Of a stretch of 18,027 nucleotides of DNA, positions 7,067 through 14,528 are shown piece by piece. The first letter of the stretch is position 1; each line of letters begins with the position of its first letter. The notes beneath the pieces are model-generated. The model was not told where the DNA came from, searched no databases, and was given only the letters and a program-made list of their open reading frames with translations. Source of the stretch: Lutibacter sp. (GTDB lineage: Bacteria; Bacteroidota; Bacteroidia; Flavobacteriales; Flavobacteriaceae); the NCBI GenBank assembly GCA_003516285.1, contig DPCK01000042.1, positions 1,637 to 19,663 of the forward strand, written 5' to 3'. The position numbers and the translations under genes were made by a program.

Positions 7067-7459
7067 ATGATCAATAAACTTAAGGCTGTTCAGGAATTTC
7101 ACGAATCCTTCGGATTGGGAATTCAGCACAAACCTATTGCGAAACTGGATGATGATAAATTAAAATTGCGTTTCAATTTAATGGCTGAAGAAAACGAAGA
7201 ATATCTGGAAGCTGCCAAAAACAATGATTTGATTGAAGTCGCCGATGCTTTGGGCGATATGCTGTATATTTTATGTGGTACTATTTTAGAACACGGAATG
7301 CAATATAAAATTGAGGAAGTTTTCAATGAAATTCAGCGCAGCAATATGAGCAAACTCGGTGAAGACGGCAACCCGATTTACAGGGAAGACGGTAAAGTTT
7401 TAAAAGGTCCAAATTATTTTAAACCGAATATTGCAGCAATTATTGAGGATTTTAAATAA
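7067..7459 (+). CDS. MazG-like nucleoside triphosphate pyrophosphohydrolase
   Basis: A 130-residue all-alpha NTP pyrophosphatase of the MazG/PRA-PH superfamily, predicted to hydrolyse a nucleoside triphosphate or related compound to the monophosphate and pyrophosphate in the cytoplasm. The magnesium-binding pattern is visible: EENEE (41-45) on one helix, then E57, D60 and D64 in DLIEVADALGDMLY on the next. The N93-x-x-K segment (RSNMSKL) and the tail VLKGPNYFKPNI are typical of the short single-domain subgroup. A house-cleaning role against non-canonical nucleotides is the usual suggestion; the substrate is unknown. It is 31 bp downstream of the dehydrogenase gene and converges with nadB across 37 bp, where no convincing terminator hairpin is seen. 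Confidence 0.87.
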   Translation: MINKLKAVQEFHESFGLGIQHKPIAKLDDDKLKLRFNLMAEENEEYLEAAKNNDLIEVADALGDMLYILCGTILEHGMQYKIEEVFNEIQRSNMSKLGEDGNPIYREDGKVLKGPNYFKPNIAAIIEDFK

Positions 7460-7496
7460 AATAAACTTAGCAGGATTGCAGCAAGATGTAAGATTT

Positions 7497-9092
7497 CTAC
7501 ACATCCTTTTTTATTAAATCCACATTGTAAAATCCGCCCCTGTTTTCTTTTCTTTCTTTAGAAAATCGCGTGATTAAAAATGCGGTGGTAATTAAGTTTC
7601 TAAGTTCACATAAATCCACAGAAAGTTCAGAATGGTTATATAAACGTTTGTTATCTTCAAACAACACATGAAGTTTTCTTTCAGCACGCAACAATCGTTC
7701 ATTGGAACGAACAATACCCACATAATTGCTCATAATGGTTTTCACTTCATTCCTGTCGTGCGTAATTAAAATTTTCTCCATGTTTTTTACCACGCCGCTG
7801 TCATTCCAATCAGGAATATTTTTGGGTGCTTTAATTTTATCAAATCGAAGGGTCAAATTTTCAAAAGCCTTGTGGGCAAAAACGATGCCTTCCAACAAAG
7901 AGTTTGATGCAAGCCTGTTTGCGCCATGAAGTCCGGTTCTTGTAGCTTCGCCGGCACCATATAAATTTTTAATGGAAGTTTTTCCTTTTTTATTCACATT
8001 TACGCCACCGCAAATATAATGTGCGGCTGGTGATACCGGAATGAAATCTTTCCGGACATCAATGCCTAAAGTCAGGCATTTTTCGGTAATGTTTGGAAAA
8101 TGTTTTAAAAAAGTTTCATATTCCAAATGCGTACAATCTAAATAAACATTTGGCATTCCACTTATTTTAAGTTCGTGGTCAATGGCTCTTGCCACAATAT
8201 CCCGCGAAGCCAATTCTTCACGTTCATCATATTTATGCATAAACCGGTTACCATAATAATCTCTTAAAATAGCGCCAGCGCCACGCACAGCTTCTGAAAT
8301 TAAAAAAGCAGGGTATTCGCCCGGATTGTATAAAGCAGTTGGATGAAACTGGATAAACTCAACCTCAGAAACTTCTGCCATCGCCCTATAAGCCATCGCA
8401 ACCCCGTCACCGGTTGCTACTTCCGGATTTGTGGTGGAAAAATAAACCTGTCCGCTACCTCCTGAAGCCAGCATCGTCACTTTTGCCCCAAAAGTATTCA
8501 CTACATTTTCTTTTTCATCCAGCACATAAGCGCCATAACAAGTGATTTTTTCTGAAACAGAGGTTTGTCTTTTTTTAACCTGGTGTTCCGTAATCAAATC
8601 GATAGCGAAATGGTGTGTCAAAAATTGAATATTTTCGGTCGCGTCAACTTGTGCAATAAGCGCTCTTTCAATTTCGGCGCCTGTAAGGTCTTCGTGGTGT
8701 AAAATTCGGTCTTGTGAATGTCCGCCTTCTCTTCCCAAAGAAAAATTCCCTTTTGATGTTTTATCGAAGTTTGCACCCCATTCCATCAATTCCCTGAGTC
8801 GGGCAGGAGCATCCTCAACCACCATTCTTACCACTTCTTCATCACACAAACCATCACCGGCAATTAAAGTGTCTTCAATATGTTGTTCAAAGGAATCAAC
8901 GGCTTCATTCCAAACGGTGGCAATTCCGCCTTGGGCATATTTGGTGTTGCTTTCGCTCTTTTCGCTTTTTGTGATAATGGTAATAGTGGCATCTTTAAAG
9001 TGATTTGCCACTTTTAAAGCAAAACTCAACCCGGCGATTCCCGAACCTATGATTAGAAAATCGGAGTTGTATGATTTTTTTTCAGCATTCAT
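7497..9092 (-). CDS. nadB: L-aspartate oxidase
   Basis: FAD-dependent enzyme that oxidises L-aspartate to iminoaspartate, the first step of de novo NAD synthesis; the unstable product is passed to NadA. The 531 residues are close to the usual 530-540. The FAD Rossmann motif IIGSGIAGLSFAL (GxGxxG, G16-G18-G21) opens the protein, followed by KYAQGGIATVW (51-61) and GREGGHSQDR (120-129). Active-site residues known from E. coli have clear equivalents: E122 (E121), H250 in IQFHPTALY (H244), R297 in ASRDIVARA (R290) and H358 in AAHYICGGV (H351). The C-terminal helical domain is complete. nadB starts 12 bp after nadA ends, so the two form an operon with nadA first. No defect is seen. Confidence 0.97.
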   Translation of the reverse strand: MNAEKKSYNSDFLIIGSGIAGLSFALKVANHFKDATITIITKSEKSESNTKYAQGGIATVWNEAVDSFEQHIEDTLIAGDGLCDEEVVRMVVEDAPARLRELMEWGANFDKTSKGNFSLGREGGHSQDRILHHEDLTGAEIERALIAQVDATENIQFLTHHFAIDLITEHQVKKRQTSVSEKITCYGAYVLDEKENVVNTFGAKVTMLASGGSGQVYFSTTNPEVATGDGVAMAYRAMAEVSEVEFIQFHPTALYNPGEYPAFLISEAVRGAGAILRDYYGNRFMHKYDEREELASRDIVARAIDHELKISGMPNVYLDCTHLEYETFLKHFPNITEKCLTLGIDVRKDFIPVSPAAHYICGGVNVNKKGKTSIKNLYGAGEATRTGLHGANRLASNSLLEGIVFAHKAFENLTLRFDKIKAPKNIPDWNDSGVVKNMEKILITHDRNEVKTIMSNYVGIVRSNERLLRAERKLHVLFEDNKRLYNHSELSVDLCELRNLITTAFLITRFSKERKENRGGFYNVDLIKKDV

Positions 9093-9104
9093 TTGATTCG
9101 TTTG

Positions 9105-10097
9105 TTATTTTGAGAGTTCAAGCATACGTTCAATAGAAACCAATGCTTTTTTGCTTAATGCTGCTTCTACAGTAACTTCAGGCAATTCGTGTTTTAAGCA
9201 TAAATACAATTTTTGCATTGTATTCATTTTCATATAAAAACACTCGCTGCAATTGCAATTGTCATCATCAACAGGTGCAGGAATTAAAATTTTATCGGGA
9301 GATTCCTGACGCATTTTGTGCAAAATACCCACTTCAGTCGCCACAATAAATGTTTTCGCCTTGCTGGTTTTTACGTAATTTAACAATCCTGATGTTGAGC
9401 CAACATATTTGGCAACTTTCAGTAAATGCTCTTTGGATTCAGGATGTGCAATAATTTCGGCATCCGGATTTTCAGCGTATAATTTTAATATTTTGTCTAT
9501 AGAAAAAGCTTCGTGAACCATACATGCGCCATCCCAAAGCAACATATCCCGACCCGTTTTTTTAATCAGCCAGGCGCCTAAATTCCGGTCTGGCGCAAAA
9601 ATAATAGGTTGGTCTTTTGGTATGGAATTGATGATTTTTTCGGCGTTTGATGAAGTGCAAACAATATCGGTCATCGATTTTATTTCTGCGGAAGTGTTTA
9701 CGTAAGAAACCACCAAATGATTTGGATGCAATTTTTTGAAAGCGGCAAAATCGGCGGGCGGACAAGAATCGGCCAACGAACAGCCAGCTTTTAAATCGGG
9801 CAATAAAACTTTTTTGGACGGATTTAAAATTTTTGCGGTCTCTGCCATAAAATGAACGCCGGCAAAAACAATAATATCAGCATCGGTTTTAGCGGCTTGT
9901 TGCGCCAAAGCCAAACTGTCACCCACAAAATCTGCAATATCCTGTATGGCATCTTCCTGATAATAATGCGCTAAAATAACAGCATTTTTTTCTTTTCTAA
10001 GACGATTTATTTCTTTTACGTAATCAATGCCTGGAGTTTTAATGTCTAAAAACCCTTTTTCCTGAAGCTCATTCTTAGCTTTTTCTAACGTAGTCAT
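9105..10097 (-). CDS. nadA: Quinolinate synthase A
   Basis: Iron-sulfur enzyme that condenses iminoaspartate with dihydroxyacetone phosphate to quinolinate, the second step of NAD synthesis, in the cytoplasm. At 330 residues it matches the usual length. The three [4Fe-4S] ligands are probably C106 (DLKAGCSLADSC; C112 is an alternative), C192 (WDGACMVHE) and C286 (CFYMKMN). C286 is preceded by C281 and C283, a cysteine-rich stretch like the CxxCxxC of E. coli. Other conserved pieces are LAHYYQ (42-47), FVGDSLALAQQA (57-68), GVHFMAETAKIL (80-91), YVNTSAEIK (132-140) and SSNAE (149-153). The ATG at 10097 gives the usual N-terminus. It leads the nadA-nadB operon. Upstream, 122 bp separate it from ilvE and contain a -7 element and two hairpins. 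Confidence 0.97.
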   Translation of the reverse strand: MTTLEKAKNELQEKGFLDIKTPGIDYVKEINRLRKEKNAVILAHYYQEDAIQDIADFVGDSLALAQQAAKTDADIIVFAGVHFMAETAKILNPSKKVLLPDLKAGCSLADSCPPADFAAFKKLHPNHLVVSYVNTSAEIKSMTDIVCTSSNAEKIINSIPKDQPIIFAPDRNLGAWLIKKTGRDMLLWDGACMVHEAFSIDKILKLYAENPDAEIIAHPESKEHLLKVAKYVGSTSGLLNYVKTSKAKTFIVATEVGILHKMRQESPDKILIPAPVDDDNCNCSECFYMKMNTMQKLYLCLKHELPEVTVEAALSKKALVSIERMLELSK

Positions 10098-10136
10098 ATT
10101 TTATTTTTTTGCTGGATTAAGACCAAATAATATGCC

Positions 10137-10165
10137 AAACAATCGGATGATAAATCCGATTGTTT
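10137..10165 (-). repeat. 12-bp inverted repeat upstream of nadA
   Basis: AAACAATCGGAT (10137-10148) and ATCCGATTGTTT (10154-10165) are perfect reverse complements around a 5-nt loop. In the ilvE-to-nadA direction only a short T-rich stretch (GTTTGG) follows, so termination would be weak. It may end ilvE transcription, or form a structured leader of nadAB 40 nt before the nadA start. Confidence 0.7.
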
Positions 10166-10174
10166 TATAATTTC

Positions 10175-10191
10175 CATACAATAAATGTATG
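10175..10191 (-). repeat. 6-bp hairpin in the nadA leader
   Basis: CATACA (10175-10180) pairs with TGTATG (10186-10191) around an ATAAA loop. If the nadA promoter is at 10200-10207, this hairpin would lie near the 5' end of the message. On the plus strand it runs into six T residues, but no plus-strand gene needs a terminator here. Confidence 0.4.
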
Positions 10192-10199
10192 ATTTTTTG

Positions 10200-10207
10200 C
10201 AAAGCTA
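10200..10207 (-). promoter_or_regulatory. Candidate -7 element for nadA-nadB
   Basis: On the minus strand this is TAGCTTTG, an exact TAnnTTTG match, 12 nt after the ilvE stop and 102 nt before the nadA ATG. No good -33 TTG is seen at the usual spacing. If used, it gives a leader of roughly 95 nt with both hairpins. Confidence 0.4.
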
Positions 10208-10219
10208 TCCAAATTGGAT

Positions 10220-11272
10220 TTATTTTACCTTGTAGGTCCAGCCAAATTTATCCTCGGTTTTTTTGCGTTGGATATCTGTAATTCCCTTTTTGATGAAAGC
10301 GGCAAAACTGTTTTCTGTTTTTGGCAATTCAAAATTTTCTCCTTTATTTGAAAAAGCATTGATTACGCTTACAACGGCTGCGGTTCCGGCGCCAAACATT
10401 TCCAACAATTCACCTTTATGGGCGGCTTCAACAATTTCAGCGACTTTTACCGGTCTAACATCAACTTTAATTCCTTTGTCTTCACAAAATTGAATGATGC
10501 TTTTTCGTGTTACGCCATCTAAAATTCTGTCGCTCACCGGTGCGGTCAATAAAGTATCATTTACCCTGAAGAAAACATTCATTACGCCAGCTTCTTCTAA
10601 CAATTCATGGGTACATGAATCTGTCCAAACAACCTGTTGAAAACCTTGCTGATTTGCCAATTTGGTTGGGTAAAATGATCCGGCATAATTTCCTGCTGCT
10701 TTTGCTGCACCAACGCCGCCGTTGGCAGATCTGCTGTATTTATCGGCAAAAACCACTTTTACTTCACCTGAATAATACGATTGAACCGGTGAACAAATAA
10801 TCATAAATTTATATTGGTTAGAAGTCGATGCCGATACGCAAAGCTCAGTTGCAATAATAAAAGGTCTGATATAAAGTGCGCTATCTGCGCCTTTTTTTAC
10901 CCAATCTTTATCTAATTTCAACAATTCATTCAATCCTTCAAAAAACAAATCTTTTGGAAAAGCAGGCATATCCAACCTCTCTGCTGATTTGTTGATTCTT
11001 TCCTGATTTTGATCTGGTCTAAACAACCAAACATCGTCATTGTCGTCTTTGTATGCTTTCATTCCTTCAAAAACAGCTTGTCCGTAATGAAAAACTTTTG
11101 CAGAAGGATCCAAGGTTAATGGGTGGTAAGGCACAATTTGAGGCGTTTGCCATTTTCCATTTTCATAATCACATTCAAACATATGGTCGGTAAAAATTTT
11201 CCCAAACGTTAAATTGTTGAAATCAACTTCTGAAATTTTCGATTTTGTGGTTTTTTCAATAAGTAAAGCCAT
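10220..11272 (-). CDS. ilvE: Branched-chain amino acid aminotransferase
   Basis: PLP-dependent fold-type IV aminotransferase that interconverts leucine, isoleucine and valine with their 2-oxo acids, using 2-oxoglutarate/glutamate, in the cytoplasm. The 350 residues fit class II BCATs, the group that includes the eukaryotic enzymes. The PLP lysine is K191 in GGVGAAKAAGNYAGS, which aligns with GG(V/T)GxxKxxGNY of that class. Other signatures are FHYGQAVFEGMKAY (61-74), LYIRPFIIAT (133-142), ELLEEAGVMNVFF (223-235) with the cofactor-contacting Glu, and EMFGAGTAAVVSVI near the C-terminal part. The ATG at 11272 gives a standard N-terminus, and a -7 match lies 22 bp upstream. It is upstream of nadAB on the same strand; read-through is possible, but the pathways are not directly linked. 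Confidence 0.96.
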   Translation of the reverse strand: MALLIEKTTKSKISEVDFNNLTFGKIFTDHMFECDYENGKWQTPQIVPYHPLTLDPSAKVFHYGQAVFEGMKAYKDDNDDVWLFRPDQNQERINKSAERLDMPAFPKDLFFEGLNELLKLDKDWVKKGADSALYIRPFIIATELCVSASTSNQYKFMIICSPVQSYYSGEVKVVFADKYSRSANGGVGAAKAAGNYAGSFYPTKLANQQGFQQVVWTDSCTHELLEEAGVMNVFFRVNDTLLTAPVSDRILDGVTRKSIIQFCEDKGIKVDVRPVKVAEIVEAAHKGELLEMFGAGTAAVVSVINAFSNKGENFELPKTENSFAAFIKKGITDIQRKKTEDKFGWTYKVK

Positions 11273-11294
11273 TGTTAGTCTATATTTAGTTACG

Positions 11295-11302
11295 CAAATT
11301 TA
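11295..11302 (-). promoter_or_regulatory. Candidate -7 element for ilvE
   Basis: The minus strand reads TAAATTTG, an exact TAnnTTTG match, 22 nt upstream of the ilvE ATG. No convincing -33 TTG is present at the expected distance. Confidence 0.5.
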
Positions 11303-11475
11303 CTATAATTTTTTAATTCACCGTTTTAATTTTCCTAAAGGTTACTGTCTTATTTTTAATATATTTGAGCTAAAATATTGATATGAGCAATATGGATAAA
11401 ATAAAATTGCATTATTGACATATTTAAGGTGATTTGTGTTATTTTATTATAAAAATGGCACAATCTGAAATGATG

Positions 11476-11483
11476 TAAATTTG
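11476..11483 (+). promoter_or_regulatory. Candidate -7 element for mnmD
   Basis: TAAATTTG lies 66 nt upstream of the mnmD start. A second exact match (TATATTTG, 11360-11367) lies further upstream. The 277-bp gap between ilvE and mnmD holds nothing else I can support; a 12-codon reading frame at 11383-11418 was judged to be chance. Confidence 0.4.
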
Positions 11484-11549
11484 CTGAAAAACAAGCTGTT
11501 AAAGTCAATTCTCTGAAGATAGGAAACGCATTTTTTAATTTTAAAAATT

Positions 11550-12236
11550 TTGGAAAGAAAAATAATGATAACCGCCGATGGTTCCACCACCATTCATATT
11601 CCCAAATGGGACGAACAATACCATTCCAAGCACGGTGCCATTCAAGAGGCGAAACACGTTTTTATTAAAAATGGATTGTCGCTTTTTTCTGATCAAAAAA
11701 TAAGGATTTTGGAAATTGGTTTCGGAACCGGACTCAATAGTTTCATCACTTTTTTGGAAGCAGTAAAAATGAAACTAATAATTGATTATGTGGGCGTAGA
11801 AGCGTATCCGTTGGCTGCAGATGAAGTTGAAAAAATGAATTATGTAGCTCAATTGGAAGCCATCAAATATTCTGAGGTTTTTAAACAAATGCATCAACAG
11901 GATTGGGAAATAAAAGGGGAAATTTCATCAGATTTTTCGCTGACAAAACGCAAACAGTTTTTTAAAGAAATTAACGAAGAAAACAAGTTCGACCTTATTT
12001 ATTTTGACGCTTTTGGCGCAAGGGTTCAGCCGGAATTATGGACGGAAGAAATATTTGAAAAAATGTTTAAAGCATTAAAACCTGGCGGTGTTCTAGTAAC
12101 TTACAGCGCAAAAGGAAGCGTAAGAAGAGCGATGCTGGCAGTCGGTTTTTTAGTCGAAAAATTGCCCGGACCGCCGGGAAAGAGGGAAATGTTACGCGGA
12201 ACAAAAGGCCCCCTAACCCCCAAAGGGGGAATTTAA
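11550..12236 (+). CDS. mnmD: tRNA 5-methylaminomethyl-2-thiouridine methyltransferase MnmD
   Basis: Stand-alone counterpart of the methyltransferase half of E. coli MnmC. It uses SAM to methylate 5-aminomethyl-(2-thio)uridine at tRNA position 34, the last step of the mnm5(s2)U wobble modification, in the cytoplasm. Signatures: ITADGSTTIH (7-16), YHSKHGAIQEA (24-34), the SAM motif LEIGFGTGLNSF (54-65), and FDLIYFDAF followed by PELW (147-164). KPGGVLVTYSAKGSVRRA (177-194) and the closing PGPPGKREMLRG complete the family pattern. A TTG at 11550 gives MERKIMITADGS, the N-terminus expected from homologues; the ATG at 11565 would lose five residues. The normal C-terminus is near KREMLRG; the last eight or nine residues (GPLTPKGGI) are encoded by a GC-rich dispersed repeat. 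A 45-aa gene follows 12 bp later. Confidence 0.9.
   Translation: MERKIMITADGSTTIHIPKWDEQYHSKHGAIQEAKHVFIKNGLSLFSDQKIRILEIGFGTGLNSFITFLEAVKMKLIIDYVGVEAYPLAADEVEKMNYVAQLEAIKYSEVFKQMHQQDWEIKGEISSDFSLTKRKQFFKEINEENKFDLIYFDAFGARVQPELWTEEIFEKMFKALKPGGVLVTYSAKGSVRRAMLAVGFLVEKLPGPPGKREMLRGTKGPLTPKGGI
12208..12233 (+). repeat. GC-rich 26-nt dispersed repeat, copy 2
   Basis: G, then C5, TAA, C5, AAA, G5 and AATT. It is the reverse complement of 2856-2881 with one mismatch (AAA/TTT loop against TAA/TTA). The C5-AAA-G5 part is a hairpin. It lies inside the mnmD reading frame and encodes its C-terminal tail, in the same orientation relative to its host gene as copy 1. Confidence 0.85.
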
Positions 12237-12248
12237 AATTCTAAAATA

Positions 12249-12386
12249 ATGGAACACAGATTTAAAAAACGTAAAAAACCAAATTACAAACGAGGTATAG
12301 CATTGGCAATTTTGTTGCTGGTTATCATCTATATATGGATGAATTTGGATAGTCTGGTTAATGCTTTTTTTGGTGTAAAAGGTTAG
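12249..12386 (+). CDS. 45-aa basic single-span membrane protein
   Basis: A short reading frame starts at the ATG at 12249, 12 bp after the mnmD stop, and ends with TAG. The product begins MEHRFKKRKKPNYKRG, strongly basic, followed by a hydrophobic helix (about 17-31, ALAILLLVIIYIW) and a short tail. The basic N-terminus should stay in the cytoplasm with the helix in the inner membrane. Spacing suggests co-transcription with mnmD. I see no known family motif and propose no function. Being very short, it could be a chance frame; the well-formed topology and close spacing argue for a gene. Confidence 0.6.
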   Translation: MEHRFKKRKKPNYKRGIALAILLLVIIYIWMNLDSLVNAFFGVKG

Positions 12387-12417
12387 TTAAAGAACTATTA
12401 ATTTGAGTTTAAATCAC

Positions 12418-13545
12418 TTATTTCTTAAAACTTCGGCCTTTCCATTCGTAGTTTTTAAATAGGGATAAATATCCTATGTAAACAATAAAAAAAGGATACA
12501 GAAAACTTACAAATAAATAATATTTTAGTGATTTTGTGTTTTTTAAAAAAACTGCAGTTTGGGCAATCAACATAAAATCAACAATGATTTTTAAGGTAAA
12601 AACCAGTATAAAATACAGCCAATTTTGAGGAAATAACATTGCATAGATTCCTAAAACTAGCACCAATAGATTTTCTGAAAACACCACAATTCCGACAAAT
12701 TTCGCAAAGATACTTTTATAGGAAGCCGATTTGGATGCCCAACGTATTTGCTGATTTATAAATAATTTCCAGGTATTTTCAGCCTTAGTTTTCACAATAG
12801 TTTCCTCTGATTTCAAAAATTTCACTTTATTCGGATAGGCTTTAAACATTTTTTCCAGTAAAAAAATATCATCACCGCTGGCAATTTCTGTATTGCCTTT
12901 AAATCCCCTCAGTTCTAAAAATGTTTCTTTTCGGTAACATAAATTCGCACCATTGCACATAATTGGTTTTTCAGTTCCGAAACCGCCGATGGTGCTTCCC
13001 ATTAAACTTGTGAAATTAAGATTTTGAAAATGAAACAAAAATGAATTTTGCGCTCTAAATTTTACGGGCGCACTAATAAAAAAAGGTTTTTCCTCATCAA
13101 TACATTGGCTGAACATTTGCAGCCATAATTTTGGAACAATACAATCGGCATCCGTAGTGACAATCCATTCAAAATTAGCCAATTTTATGGCAGTATTTAT
13201 GGCGTCTTTTTTAGGTGAGTTTGTTTTTCTGATATTTTGCAGCAATCGTAAGTTAAGGTGAGGATTTTGCGTTCGGAATTCTTCAATTATCGGATTAAAA
13301 TTATCGCTAGAGTCATCGTTCATCAATAAAATTTCAAACAATTCCGCCGGATAATTCAGAGTTGAAAGCGATTGCAATAAATCGGGTATGTTATGCGCTT
13401 CATTTCTGAATGGAATTATTACTGAGAACCTGTTTTTGGGAGTTTTAATTTTATTTTTCACTAAGGCAACTTTCCTAAATCCAATGATAAAAGCAACAAT
13501 AAACGCCAAATAAATGATGGAAATAAGAATTAAAATGTAAATCAT
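12418..13545 (-). CDS. Family 2 glycosyltransferase, membrane-bound
   Basis: A 375-residue GT2-type glycosyltransferase. One hydrophobic helix (about 2-22) precedes a cytoplasmic GT-A domain that begins RFSVIIPFRNEAHNI (39-53) and LLMNDDSSD (73-81). The metal-binding DxD is TTDADC (D132, D134), the acceptor-site acidic pair is SGDD (223-226), and QQIRW (265-269) matches the Q/RxxRW motif of processive or membrane GT2 enzymes. About three helices follow at the C-terminus (roughly 285-365). The product probably transfers a sugar from a nucleotide donor to a lipid or envelope acceptor at the inner membrane; donor and acceptor are unknown. Its ATG overlaps the stop of the upstream flippase-like gene by 4 bp (ATGA), so the two are translationally coupled. 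It converges with the 45-aa gene. Confidence 0.88.
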   Translation of the reverse strand: MIYILILISIIYLAFIVAFIIGFRKVALVKNKIKTPKNRFSVIIPFRNEAHNIPDLLQSLSTLNYPAELFEILLMNDDSSDNFNPIIEEFRTQNPHLNLRLLQNIRKTNSPKKDAINTAIKLANFEWIVTTDADCIVPKLWLQMFSQCIDEEKPFFISAPVKFRAQNSFLFHFQNLNFTSLMGSTIGGFGTEKPIMCNGANLCYRKETFLELRGFKGNTEIASGDDIFLLEKMFKAYPNKVKFLKSEETIVKTKAENTWKLFINQQIRWASKSASYKSIFAKFVGIVVFSENLLVLVLGIYAMLFPQNWLYFILVFTLKIIVDFMLIAQTAVFLKNTKSLKYYLFVSFLYPFFIVYIGYLSLFKNYEWKGRSFKK

Positions 13546-14504
13546 TTTTCAGCAACCATTTTAAAGTTCAACACAAATATACTTCCTAATAGTGCAGGAA
13601 TGGCGAAATTTAACAGCCACATAAAAGTAGTTACCGTAACAATTGTCAGTTGATTTAATCTAATAAATCCAAAAACAACTACCGCAACAGAACCTTTAAT
13701 TGCCCAATCGAAAATGGCCAGACTTGGAATAACAGAAGCCAAAAAATACGTACAAAAAATCAGGTTTATGAGTGTAAAATAATTGGTATCAACTTCAAAA
13801 AGTCTTAATAAAAAGTAAAATTGGTGTGAAAAAACCAGATATCGCAACAAGGAATAAGCAATTGTTTTCAAGTGAATTTGCAGAGGTATTTTTTTTGAAT
13901 AATGAAAAATTTTAATGGTGTATTTTGTTATTTTTTTTGTGATGCCAAAATAGCTGCCAATAATAAAAAACAACAACAACACACTTAAAAACAGCACGAA
14001 TTTAGAGTTGTTAAAAGTTAACAAACCAATTTCAAAATGCGTGATTAAAAAGAACATTCCAAAAATTCCGAAAAAAATGGTTACTGTCAACTGACTTAAA
14101 TTTCCGATCAGATTTAAAACCATCACTTTTTTTTGCAGCTTTTTTTCAAAATAAAGTGCTTTTGCACCGTATTCCCCAATTCTATTTGGGGTGATGATGG
14201 ATGTGGTTAAAGAAGCCAAACAATACTCGTAAGCTTCAAAAAAGGTAATTTTTTTCTCAAAAGAAGCCAATGTTTTCCACTTAAATATTTCCAACAGCCA
14301 ATTGACATCGGTAAATAAAAGCAACAGTAATAACAGCCAATAATTTTTAGAAAAAAGTATAGAAAGTTGTTGTTTTAATTGTGAAACGGATAAAAGCTCA
14401 TTGGTTGTTAACCGTTGAGAAATAAAATAAAATGCGCCAATAACAATCGCCAATTTAATCAGCAATAAAATGAAGCGCTTATATTTGTGTAAACTATTGT
14501 ACAT
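13542..14504 (-). CDS. Flippase-like membrane protein (LPG_synthase_TM family)
   Basis: A 320-residue integral membrane protein with about eight hydrophobic segments (near 11-28, 54-72, 130-155, 168-187, 215-236, 244-265, 270-282 and 288-314). The motif ITPNRIGEYGAKALYFEKK (104-122) is the hallmark of the family containing the membrane half of lysylphosphatidylglycerol synthase (PF03706-type). The C-terminal aminoacyl-transfer domain of MprF is absent, so it is not a lysyl-PG synthase; a lipid or lipid-linked sugar flippase-like role is the usual suggestion. The directly coupled glycosyltransferase supports a link with a lipid-linked glycan. It starts only 24 bp from the divergent ruvC start, which leaves little room for two separate promoters. 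Confidence 0.82.
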   Translation of the reverse strand: MYNSLHKYKRFILLLIKLAIVIGAFYFISQRLTTNELLSVSQLKQQLSILFSKNYWLLLLLLLFTDVNWLLEIFKWKTLASFEKKITFFEAYEYCLASLTTSIITPNRIGEYGAKALYFEKKLQKKVMVLNLIGNLSQLTVTIFFGIFGMFFLITHFEIGLLTFNNSKFVLFLSVLLLFFIIGSYFGITKKITKYTIKIFHYSKKIPLQIHLKTIAYSLLRYLVFSHQFYFLLRLFEVDTNYFTLINLIFCTYFLASVIPSLAIFDWAIKGSVAVVVFGFIRLNQLTIVTVTTFMWLLNFAIPALLGSIFVLNFKMVAEK

Positions 14505-14528
14505 TTGGTTTTACAAATAAACAACTAA

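Noticed and set aside
10137..10165. Strong Rho-independent terminator for ilvE
   Set aside because: The stem is good, but on the minus strand no real T-tract follows; it is listed as an inverted repeat instead.
11383..11418. Eleven-residue reading frame after a TATATTTG box upstream of mnmD
   Set aside because: Too short to support and without the repeated codons of an attenuator; chance is the simplest explanation.
13542..14504. Lysylphosphatidylglycerol synthase (MprF) for the flippase-like protein
   Set aside because: The protein ends after the membrane domain; the aminoacyl-transfer domain needed for that activity is absent.
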